From Defluviicoccus sp. (GTDB lineage Bacteria; Pseudomonadota; Alphaproteobacteria; MPNO01), in contig JAJEHI010000124.1 of assembly GCA_022823775.1 (NCBI GenBank), positions 1 to 53,705 of the forward strand: a DNA stretch of 53,705 nt. Direction: 5' to 3'. Each line of letters starts with the position of its first letter. Position 1 is the stretch's first letter. The translations under genes were made by a program, and so were the position numbers. This document shows positions 26,525 through 33,736 of this stretch, in pieces. The notes under the pieces are model-generated. The model saw nothing but the letters and a program-made list of their open reading frames with translations. It made no database searches and had not been told where the DNA came from.

Positions 26525-28081
26525 ATGCACGAGCTCGACTACGCGCATTTCCACCCGGCCTCCGAGCGCGAGGCCGAGTTCATCCGGGACACGATCTGGA
26601 AGGCCGACAATGTCGAACTGACGACGGTGGGCGTCGACGTGGGATCGTCGACCTCCCACCTGATGTTCGCCCGGGTCCATTTGCAACGCCTGTCGGAGGC
26701 GCTGTCGAGCCGCTTCGTCGTCGTCGGCCGCGACGTGCTGTGGCGCTCGCCGATCCTGCTCACCCCGTACCGGCCGGACTACACGATCGATGCCGACGCG
26801 CTGAAATCGTTCTTCGACGACGCGTTCCGGGAGGCCGGGCTTACTCCGGACGACATCGATTCGGGCGCGGTGATCCTGACGGGAGAGGCGCTCAAGCGGG
26901 TCAACGCGCGCGGGATCGCCGACCTGTTCGCCGAGGAGACCGGCAAGTTCGTCTGCGCGTCCGCCGGGCACAACCTGGAATCGGTGATGGCGGCGCACGG
27001 CTCGGGCGCGGTCAAGCTGTCGAGGGCCGAAGACAAGACGTTCCTCAACGTCGACATCGGCGGGGGCACCACGAAGTTCGCGCTGTGCAAGGGCGGCGAA
27101 ATCGTCTCGACGGCGGCGGTCGCGGTCGGCGGGCGGCTGCTCGCCTACGATGACGCCGATACGCTTGTGCGCATCGAGGGCCCGGCGCTCCGGATCGCCC
27201 ATGATGCCGGCATTACACTGACCCCGGGCGCCACGCTGGCGGCGGACGACCGGCGGGCGCTGGTGCGGCGCATGGTCGACGTTCTGGTCGGCTGCATCCG
27301 CCAGGAAGAGCCGGATTCGCTCGCGCGCGACCTTCTGGTCACGTCGCCGCTCGATGCTTCGCCGACGCCCGACGTGATCTCGTTCTCCGGCGGGGTGTCG
27401 GAATATATCTACGAGCGGGAAGGCGACCCGCACGGCGACCTCGGCAAGTCGCTCGCCCACCATGTCCACCATGCGTTGACCGAGGGGCGCATCCCCTACC
27501 CCGTCTACGACCCGGGCCAGGGCATCCGCGCGACCGTGGTCGGCGCCTCCCAGTTCTCGGTCCAGGTCTCGGGCAACACCATCATGGTCTCGGACGAGGC
27601 GGCATTGCCGCTCCGCAACGTGCCGGTGGTGCGGATCCGCGCCGACCTCTCGGGCGATATCGAGCCCGCGACGGTAGAAAGCGAGATCGGCGCGGCGCTG
27701 AGGCGCAACGACATCGACCCGACCGAGACCAATGTCGCGCTCGCCTTCCGCTGGGAAGGGCTGCCGCTGCACGGAAGGCTGCACGACCTCGCCACCGGGC
27801 TCCGCGACGGGCTGCGCGACGTGCTGGCGGAAAAGCGGCCCATCGTCCTGATGATGGAGGGCGATACCGGGCGCACGCTCGGCCACATCCTGGAGGACGA
27901 GTTCGACGTCGGGGTCGACATCGTCTCGGTCGACGGGGTGCAGCTCAAGGATCTCGACTATGTCGATATCGGCGAGATGATCCACCCGACCGAGGTGGTG
28001 CCGCTAATCATCAAGTCGCTCCTGTTCTCAACGCCCGATGCCAGCGCCGAGGCTTCCGCCGCCTCGCACGTCGCGGCGTGA
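26525..28081 (+). CDS. EutA-like reactivating factor (ASKHA ATPase fold)
   Basis: The 518-residue protein resembles EutA, the ATP-dependent reactivase that expels damaged cobalamin from ethanolamine ammonia-lyase. ASKHA-fold signatures are TTVGVDVGSSTSHLMFAR (residues about 34-51) and FLNVDIGGGTTKFALCKGG (about 176-194), with FSGGVSEYIYERE later. No EutB or EutC gene is within the window; the immediate upstream gene is a bicupin. Either the lyase is elsewhere in the genome or this protein serves another enzyme. It begins 3 bases after the bicupin stop, with no clear ribosome site of its own. Confidence 0.85.
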   Translation: MHELDYAHFHPASEREAEFIRDTIWKADNVELTTVGVDVGSSTSHLMFARVHLQRLSEALSSRFVVVGRDVLWRSPILLTPYRPDYTIDADALKSFFDDAFREAGLTPDDIDSGAVILTGEALKRVNARGIADLFAEETGKFVCASAGHNLESVMAAHGSGAVKLSRAEDKTFLNVDIGGGTTKFALCKGGEIVSTAAVAVGGRLLAYDDADTLVRIEGPALRIAHDAGITLTPGATLAADDRRALVRRMVDVLVGCIRQEEPDSLARDLLVTSPLDASPTPDVISFSGGVSEYIYEREGDPHGDLGKSLAHHVHHALTEGRIPYPVYDPGQGIRATVVGASQFSVQVSGNTIMVSDEAALPLRNVPVVRIRADLSGDIEPATVESEIGAALRRNDIDPTETNVALAFRWEGLPLHGRLHDLATGLRDGLRDVLAEKRPIVLMMEGDTGRTLGHILEDEFDVGVDIVSVDGVQLKDLDYVDIGEMIHPTEVVPLIIKSLLFSTPDASAEASAASHVAA

Positions 28082-28123
28082 CGGCGCGAATTCACCGTTC
28101 CCGTACTCCAAGAGAGGTCGATA

Positions 28124-28303
28124 ATGAGGAAATGGATCGCCCGCACCCTTGCGTTCGCCGCGACGGCGGCACCCGGAACCGCGCTGGCCCATCACGGCGG
28201 GCCGGCGGATATCGCGGTCGGTATCGGCGCGGGCGCGATCGCGCTTGCGGTCGTGGCCGTATTTCTCGGCGTTCGGGCGTACCGGAAGCGAACGCGCGCC
28301 TAG
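28124..28303 (+). CDS. 59-residue secreted or membrane peptide
   Basis: A short gene with a good AGAGAGG ribosome site 7 bases before the ATG. The product has a signal-peptide-like start (MRKWIARTLAFAATAAPGTA then LAHHGG), a strong hydrophobic helix (IAVGIGAGAIALAVVAVFLG, residues 30-49) and a basic tail (RAYRKRTRA). It could be a cleaved exported peptide with a second helix, or a double-spanning membrane peptide. The AHHGG after the putative cleavage site might bind a metal. It lies between the EutA-like gene (42 bases upstream) and the MFS gene, in the same orientation. I recognise no family. Confidence 0.68.
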   Translation: MRKWIARTLAFAATAAPGTALAHHGGPADIAVGIGAGAIALAVVAVFLGVRAYRKRTRA

Positions 28304-28373
28304 GGCGCTCCCGTTTTCGTCGGAACCTCCTCCGCCGACCATGACGTGAAAGGCGGGGCTGCGTGACCGTCCG

Positions 28374-29570
28374 ATGACCGCGGCCGCGACAACCGTTCGG
28401 CGCGAGGTCGAGGCGGTCGGCCTGATAAGCGCGGCCCATTTTCTCAGCCACTTCTACCAGCTCGCCCTTCCGCCGCTGTTCATCCTGATCCGCGACGATA
28501 TCGGGACGAGTTTCCTTGCCCTCGGCTCGACCGTCGCGGCCTACAACATCGCGACCGCGGTCCTGCAAACGCCGATCGGCTTCCTGGTCGACCGGATCGG
28601 CGCGCGCGGCGTGCTGATCGCGGGGCTCGCGGTCAACGCGGCGGCGATCTCGGCGGCCGGGCTCGCGGAGTCCTACTGGGCGATGATGGCGGCGATGATG
28701 GCCGCGGGCGTGGGCAACGCGGTCTTCCATCCCGCCGATTTCGCGCTGCTGTCGTCGTCGGTGGACGACCGCCGGCTGGGACGCGCGTTCAGCGTTCATT
28801 CGCTGTCCGGATCGCTCGGTTTCGCGGCCGCCCCGGTGTTCATGCTGTTCATGGCAAGCGTGTGGGATTGGCGGACCGCGCTGATCGCGGCCGGCGCCGC
28901 CGGTCTCGCGCTCGCCTGCGTGCTGCCGGCATTCTCCGGCGCGATCCGCGACAACCGCGCGCGCGAACGAAAGCAGAGGAGCGGCGACTGGACCCTGCTG
29001 CTGGACCGTACGATCCTCTCCTTCTTCGGGTTTTACGCGCTCTCGGCGGCGGCGGGGGCCGGGATCAGCGGCTTCTCCGTCGTCGCCTTCATCGCGATCT
29101 ACGGCGCGAGCCCGGAGCTCGCGGGCGGGATACTGACCGCGTTCTACCTGCTGACCGGGCTCGGCGTCGCCGCGGGCGGCTATATCGCCGACCGGTCGCA
29201 TCGCCCGGATGCCGTGCTCGGCATCTGCTACGCGGCGGCGGCGTGCGCCCTGATCGCGGTCGCGACCGGGGCGCTCGCCTTCTGGCTCGTGGTGGCCGCT
29301 TTCTGCCTCGCCGGCGTGTTCCGCGGTATCGTGAATCCGAGCCGCGACGTGTTGCTCAAGCGCCTGACGCCGGCGGGGGCCGTCGGCACCGTGTTCGGGT
29401 TCGTCACCACGGGATTCAATGTCGGGCTCGGCACCGCGCCGGTGCTGTACGGATGGGTGATGGACCTCGGACGCCCGGACGCGGTGTTCTGGATCGCCGC
29501 CGGGTTCACCGTGCTGACCATCGGGATCGTCTTCGCGGCCCGCCGCCCGGTCGCGGGCTCGGCCGATTGA
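28374..29570 (+). CDS. Major facilitator superfamily transporter
   Basis: A 398-residue, 12-helix MFS carrier. HFLSHFYQLALPPLFILIRD in helix 1 and the loop 2-3 segment GFLVDRIGARGVLIAG fit the group that includes fosmidomycin-resistance-type efflux proteins. A polar central loop RERKQRSGDW separates the two halves. There is no clear substrate cue. It follows the small membrane peptide by 70 bases and precedes the decarboxylase-like gene by 51 bases. It may import or export the compound handled by the enzymes on both sides. Confidence 0.88.
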   Translation: MTAAATTVRREVEAVGLISAAHFLSHFYQLALPPLFILIRDDIGTSFLALGSTVAAYNIATAVLQTPIGFLVDRIGARGVLIAGLAVNAAAISAAGLAESYWAMMAAMMAAGVGNAVFHPADFALLSSSVDDRRLGRAFSVHSLSGSLGFAAAPVFMLFMASVWDWRTALIAAGAAGLALACVLPAFSGAIRDNRARERKQRSGDWTLLLDRTILSFFGFYALSAAAGAGISGFSVVAFIAIYGASPELAGGILTAFYLLTGLGVAAGGYIADRSHRPDAVLGICYAAAACALIAVATGALAFWLVVAAFCLAGVFRGIVNPSRDVLLKRLTPAGAVGTVFGFVTTGFNVGLGTAPVLYGWVMDLGRPDAVFWIAAGFTVLTIGIVFAARRPVAGSAD

Positions 29571-29621
29571 CAGCGCGCGGGCGCGGCCCGCCATAATGAC
29601 GAGACCGGAGGAGGGTAATTC

Positions 29622-30602
29622 ATGGCCGACCTCGAACTTTCGATCGCGCTCGAACGCTACGATCGCCACGTGCCGTTCTTCATGGGGCTGGTCGAGCCGC
29701 CCGAGGGGCTGAAGCTCAAGCCGCTCGAGGTGGGCATGGCGCCGCCCAGGCGCGACGGGGTCGACCGTCACCGGCGCTTCCTGGAAAAGGGAGAGTTCGA
29801 CGTCGCAGAGACGTCGCTCTCCTCCCACATCATCGCCACCGCCCGCGGCGCCCCTTTCGTCGGCATCCCGGTGTTTCCGCGCCGGCTGTTCTCGCAGAAC
29901 CACATCTTCGTCAACGCGCGGGCCGGCATCGGGACGCCGAAGGACCTGATCGGCAAGCGGGTCATCCTGCGCACCTTCCAGACGACGATGTCGGTGCTGG
30001 CGCTGGGCGACCTCAAGTTCGAATACGGCGTTCCCTGGGACCAGGTGCGCTGGATCGTGGCGGACGACGAGGTGATGCCGCTCGGCGACGAGAAGGGGAT
30101 CGAGGTCGAGCGTATCGGGCTCGACGACGATGTCGGGCGCATGCTGGTCGAAGGCGAGGCGGACGCGATGGTCCATCCCCACCCGCCGCCGGCCGTGCTG
30201 GAGGCGGGCGACAGGGTGCGGACGCTGTTCCCCGACCGGCGCGCGGAATCGATGGCCTATTTCGCCAGGCACGGCTACTACCCGATCATGCACCTGATGG
30301 CGGTGCGAAAGCCGCTGATCGAGGAGCATCCCTGGCTCGCGCGCAGCGTGATGTCGCTGTGGGAGGACGCGAAGGCGCAGACCCGGGAATTCTACGAGGA
30401 CCCGGGCTGGTCGACGCTTGCCTTCGCGCGCAACGAGTTCGAGGAGCAGCTCGCCGGGCTCGGCGCCGATCCCTGGCCGTCGGGCATCGCCGCGAACCGC
30501 AAGAACCTGGAACGCTTCATCTCCTATTCCCACGACCAGCGTCTGATCGACGCCCCGGTCCCGGTCGACCGCCTGTTCCACGAATCGACCTGGGATAGCT
30601 AG
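29622..30602 (+). CDS. 4,5-dihydroxyphthalate decarboxylase-like protein
   Basis: The 326-residue protein matches the Pht5/4,5-dihydroxyphthalate decarboxylase family, which has a periplasmic-binding-protein-like fold without a signal peptide. Recognisable parts are LELSIALERYDRHVPFF at the start, FDVAETSLSSHIIATARG (about residues 59-76), PVFPRRLFSQNHIFVN and WRTxL-like ILRTFQTTMSVLALG. The reaction of characterised members is non-oxidative decarboxylation of an aromatic acid; most relatives have unknown substrates. The ribosome site GGAGGAGGG sits 7-15 bases before the start. The dienelactone hydrolase gene is 22 bases downstream, consistent with an aromatic-catabolic pair. Confidence 0.83.
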   Translation: MADLELSIALERYDRHVPFFMGLVEPPEGLKLKPLEVGMAPPRRDGVDRHRRFLEKGEFDVAETSLSSHIIATARGAPFVGIPVFPRRLFSQNHIFVNARAGIGTPKDLIGKRVILRTFQTTMSVLALGDLKFEYGVPWDQVRWIVADDEVMPLGDEKGIEVERIGLDDDVGRMLVEGEADAMVHPHPPPAVLEAGDRVRTLFPDRRAESMAYFARHGYYPIMHLMAVRKPLIEEHPWLARSVMSLWEDAKAQTREFYEDPGWSTLAFARNEFEEQLAGLGADPWPSGIAANRKNLERFISYSHDQRLIDAPVPVDRLFHESTWDS

Positions 30603-30624
30603 AACCCCCGCGAGGAGACAAGTA

Positions 30625-31356
30625 ATGGCCGAGATCCCCGTTCCCTACAGCTACGAAGGCCGCGATTTCGAGGGGATGCTGGTTTACGACGACTCGGTGA
30701 GCGAACCGCGCCCGGCGATCCTGATGCAGCCGGACTGGCTGGGCGTCTCGCGGCACGGGATCGAGATCGCGAAGGATTTCGGCGGCAGCGATTACGTCGT
30801 GATGATGGCCGACATGTTCGGCGCGGGCTACGGCGAGCGGGAAAAGAGCTTCGACGAGCTGATGAAGATCTCGCGCGAAGTCCGCGCCGACCTGCCGCAC
30901 ATCCTCGGATGCGGCGCGGCGGCGGACAGCGCGATGACGGCCGAAGCCGAAGCGCGCGGGCTGGTCGACCCCGGAAAGCGCGGCCTGATCGGCTATTGCA
31001 TCGGCGGCGGCTTCGCCCTCGAACAATCGCGCGCCGGCGCCGATTTCGGGGGGACGGCGGTCTATCACGTCACCCTGCCCGCCCCGGTCGACCCCGACGC
31101 CAGGCCGGACTTCAGGGGGCGGGTGCTGGTCTTTCACGGATCGGCCGACCCCGTGACGCCGCTCGAAGCGATCTACGACCTGGAAGCGGAGCTCACCGAG
31201 GCCGGCGTCGACTGGCAGACGATGATGTACGGCCACGCCGGCCACTCGTTCTGCGACATCGGCATTTTCAACGAGCTGCAACGCTACGACGAGAAGCTGA
31301 CGCGCCAGTCCTACGAGATGACCCGCTATTTCTTTTCCGGGATCTTCTCCGCCTGA
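30625..31356 (+). CDS. Dienelactone hydrolase-family protein
   Basis: The 243-residue alpha/beta hydrolase carries the DLH nucleophile motif GYCIGGG with cysteine (Cys125), the acid region FHGSADPVTP and a C-terminal histidine in GHAGHSF. Classical members open dienelactones in halocatechol degradation; broader members act on other esters. The start is ATG at 30625 with GAGGAGA 8-14 bases upstream. It is the last gene of the plus-strand run and is separated from the convergent LLM oxidoreductase by 4 bases. Confidence 0.88.
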   Translation: MAEIPVPYSYEGRDFEGMLVYDDSVSEPRPAILMQPDWLGVSRHGIEIAKDFGGSDYVVMMADMFGAGYGEREKSFDELMKISREVRADLPHILGCGAAADSAMTAEAEARGLVDPGKRGLIGYCIGGGFALEQSRAGADFGGTAVYHVTLPAPVDPDARPDFRGRVLVFHGSADPVTPLEAIYDLEAELTEAGVDWQTMMYGHAGHSFCDIGIFNELQRYDEKLTRQSYEMTRYFFSGIFSA

Positions 31357-31360
31357 GCGG

Positions 31361-32440
31361 CTACTCCGCCGCGGCGAGGCGGCTGTCGGCGTCCGCGAAA
31401 CCGGGCGCGACCTCCTCCATGAAGCGCTGCATCTCGTCCTTCACCCGCCGGTGCGGCTTGAGGCCGACATTGAAGTAGAGGATCACCTCGGCGAAGCCCG
31501 CGTCCTCGACCTTCTTGAGGGTCTCGCCGATGGCGTCCGCGTCGCCGACCAGAATCGACTTGTCGGTCAGCCCTTCGGGCGTCATCGCCTTCATGTTTTT
31601 CACCATGTCGACGAAGTAGTGATAGGTCGGCGGCGCCTTCGCGATATCCTGCGGCAGGGCGTGGATGCAGCATTCCTGGAAGTAGCGGACCTGGCTGGTC
31701 CGCGCCGCGAGGTCTTCCTCCGGGCTGTCGGCGAAATGCGCGAAATAGCTGCAGATCAGCCGTCCCGGCGGGTTGCCGTGACTGGCGCAGGCCTCATGGT
31801 AGATCTCGGCCATCTCGCCCAGACCGCCGAACTGCATGGCGGCGGCGAAGGGCGCGACGACGACGTTGTGGCCGAGCCTGCCGGCGAGCTCGATCGACGG
31901 GCGCGAGAAGCATGCGACGTAGATCGGCGGCGGCTTCTGCACCGGCTTCGGTGTGATGGAGACGTTCTCGAAGTCGTAGAAACGGCCCTTGTGGGTGACC
32001 GGCCCGGTCTCGGTCCAGAGCCGGTAGAGGACGTCGAGCCCCTGGGCGAAGGCCTCGGTGTTGTTCTCGTAGGGCGCGTCGAGGGGGATGTACTCGCGCT
32101 TGTCGTAGCCCCGCCCGGTGGCGAAATCGACGCGCCCGTCGCTCAGAAGGTCGAGCGTCGCCCATTGCTCGGCGACCCGGATCGGATGGTGCAGCGGCAG
32201 CACGTTGACCGCCGGGGCCAGCCGGATGCGCTCGGTCACGGCGGCGACGTAACCGAGAACGATGTCGGGACACGAAAGCACGCCCAGTGTCGAGAAATGG
32301 TGTTCGCCGATCCAGGCCGAGTGCATGCCCACCGCCTCGGCATGGATCGCCTCCGCCGCGATGTCGCGGATATAGTCGTTCGCGGTGCGATCGTTGCCGA
32401 CATAGTGGTTGTCGCTGAGCGTGAAGTAACCGAACTTCAT
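31361..32440 (-). CDS. LLM-class flavin-dependent oxidoreductase (luciferase-like)
   Basis: The 359-residue TIM-barrel protein of the bacterial luciferase family has WIGEHHFSTLGVLSCPD, a hallmark GEHH segment near residue 45, then VNVLPLHHPIRVAEQWATLD and the flavin-site segment SDGRVDFATGRGYDKREY. It probably uses FMNH2 and O2 to oxygenate a small organic molecule; the reduced flavin could come from a partner such as the FMN reductase at 3926-4483, although that gene is distant. GGAGGGA lies 7-13 bases before the ATG. It follows tusA by 18 bases. Confidence 0.88.
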   Translation of the reverse strand: MKFGYFTLSDNHYVGNDRTANDYIRDIAAEAIHAEAVGMHSAWIGEHHFSTLGVLSCPDIVLGYVAAVTERIRLAPAVNVLPLHHPIRVAEQWATLDLLSDGRVDFATGRGYDKREYIPLDAPYENNTEAFAQGLDVLYRLWTETGPVTHKGRFYDFENVSITPKPVQKPPPIYVACFSRPSIELAGRLGHNVVVAPFAAAMQFGGLGEMAEIYHEACASHGNPPGRLICSYFAHFADSPEEDLAARTSQVRYFQECCIHALPQDIAKAPPTYHYFVDMVKNMKAMTPEGLTDKSILVGDADAIGETLKKVEDAGFAEVILYFNVGLKPHRRVKDEMQRFMEEVAPGFADADSRLAAAE

Positions 32441-32458
32441 GACCGTCCCTCCGGCGGC

Positions 32459-32683
32459 TCAACCGCCCTTCCGTATCGTGATGCGAAAAACCTCGCCCTC
32501 CTCGGCGGCATCGACGAAGGCATGCGACGCCGCTTCGCAAAACGCGCGAAAATCTTCCACGGCGGCCGGATCGGTCGCGAGCACCAGCAGTTCCGAACCG
32601 GGATCGAGCGCCTTGATCGCCTTGCGGGCGCGGAGGACCGGCAGCGGGCATTTGAGCCCCGTCGCGTCCAGGCGCTCGGTCAT
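32459..32683 (-). CDS. tusA: Sulfurtransferase TusA-family protein
   Basis: A 74-residue TusA/SirA-like protein with the invariant CPLPVLRARKAI motif (active Cys12) and the two-layer fold ending in FRITIRKGG. It carries persulfide sulfur for tRNA thiolation or molybdenum-cofactor sulfuration; the window also contains two molybdenum hydroxylases and moaB, so the latter role is possible. The start at 32683 gives the family's MTERLDATGLKCP and has GGAGGGGAGA upstream. A longer frame would read back into the tRNA region and is rejected. Confidence 0.9.
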   Translation of the reverse strand: MTERLDATGLKCPLPVLRARKAIKALDPGSELLVLATDPAAVEDFRAFCEAASHAFVDAAEEGEVFRITIRKGG

Positions 32684-32721
32684 TCTCTCTCCCCTCCGGG
32701 CCCGCCCACGCATGGTGCGAT

Positions 32722-32795
32722 TGGCTGGGGCGCCAGGAATCGAACCTGGGATCACGGGATCAAAACCCGTTGCCTTACCGCTTGGCTACGCCCCA
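32722..32795 (-). tRNA. tRNA-Gln (anticodon UUG)
   Basis: Read on the minus strand, the sequence folds as a complete cloverleaf: acceptor TGGGGCG at 32795-32789 pairs with CGCCCCA, discriminator G and an encoded CCA follow (32724-32722). The anticodon stem ACGGG/CCCGT encloses TTTTGAT, giving anticodon TTG. The T arm has GGTTCGAATCC. It lies between ispE and tusA on the same strand, 25 bases after the ispE stop. Confidence 0.97.
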
Positions 32796-32820
32796 GCAAC
32801 AGGCCAGGGGCAAGATAGGT

Positions 32821-33729
32821 TCAATCGGTTGGACCCGCAATAACGCCCGCCCCGGCGGACGTTCCGAGTTGCGTGGCGCGCACCCACCACCCGGGACGGG
32901 AACCCGCGATCCGCCCGGCCGCCTCGCTTGCGGTCTTCTCCGACGGAAACAGCCCGAAACAGGTCGGCCCGCTGCCCGACAGACGGGCCATGAGGCAGGA
33001 CGGCGCCGTCCGGATCGCATCGAGCGCCGCGTCGATCTCGGGACGGATGCGCCGCGCGAACGGCGCAAGGTCGTTTCGCGCCCCGGACAAAGCCCCCGCC
33101 AGCGCCATCACGTCGGCAGCGCCGGCGTCGAAGGACATCGGCGCGGAAAACGGACCCTCGCGGGCGGCGAACACCTGGGCGGTGGGAAGCGGCACCATGG
33201 GATTGACCAGCACCGTCGGCACGTCGGGCAGCGGCGGCGCGGGCGAGATCCGTTCGCCGATGCCGCGCACGATGGCGGGACGCCCGTAGAGACAGGCTGG
33301 AACGTCCGCGCCGAGAGCCAACGCGATCGCGCGCAACCGGTCCGCCGGGACCGACAAGCGCCACAGCGCGCTCAACGCCCGCAGCGCGGCCGCGGCGTCG
33401 GCCGATCCGCCACCGATGCCGGCGGCCACGGGAAGCGCCTTGTGCAACCGGATCCGGGCGTTGGGCCGGATGCCGGCTTCCGCGGCAAGCGCGCGCGCGG
33501 CCCGCGCCACCAGGTTTTCGCCGCCGGCGTCCAGCGCGGCGGCGAACGGCCCGTCGATCTCGAGCGTGAGGCCTTCGTCCGGCCGGACCTCGATGCGGTC
33601 GTGGACCCCGGCAAAGGCCACGAGGGTTTGGAGCAAGTGGTAGCCGTCGGCGCGTCGGCCCGTTACATGGAGGAACAGATTGATCTTGGCCGGTGCCTCG
33701 ACGCCGATAATCGCCGCGGCGGCCGTCAT
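32821..33729 (-). CDS. ispE: 4-diphosphocytidyl-2-C-methyl-D-erythritol kinase
   Basis: This 302-residue GHMP kinase phosphorylates CDP-methylerythritol in the MEP route to isoprenoids. The N-terminal APAKINLFLHVTGRRADGYH (residues 12-31) is diagnostic of IspE. The ATP-binding glycine loop is LPVAAGIGGGSADAAAAL (99-116), the catalytic Asp is probably in LGADVPA (residue 142), and the third GHMP motif is LSGSGPTCFGLF. It starts 7 bases after the TPR-protein stop, so the two are co-transcribed. This is a core gene of normal length. Confidence 0.96.
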   Translation of the reverse strand: MTAAAAIIGVEAPAKINLFLHVTGRRADGYHLLQTLVAFAGVHDRIEVRPDEGLTLEIDGPFAAALDAGGENLVARAARALAAEAGIRPNARIRLHKALPVAAGIGGGSADAAAALRALSALWRLSVPADRLRAIALALGADVPACLYGRPAIVRGIGERISPAPPLPDVPTVLVNPMVPLPTAQVFAAREGPFSAPMSFDAGAADVMALAGALSGARNDLAPFARRIRPEIDAALDAIRTAPSCLMARLSGSGPTCFGLFPSEKTASEAAGRIAGSRPGWWVRATQLGTSAGAGVIAGPTD

Positions 33730-33736
33730 GGGACGA

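Noticed and set aside
25757-27985. A 742-codon minus-strand open frame opposite the bicupin and EutA-like genes
   Set aside because: It has no domain motif and the sense strand has strong family signatures and ribosome sites.
28092-30581. An 829-codon minus-strand open frame
   Set aside because: It lies opposite the MFS and decarboxylase-like genes and shows no recognisable domain; charge-rich composition is typical of antisense frames in GC-rich DNA.
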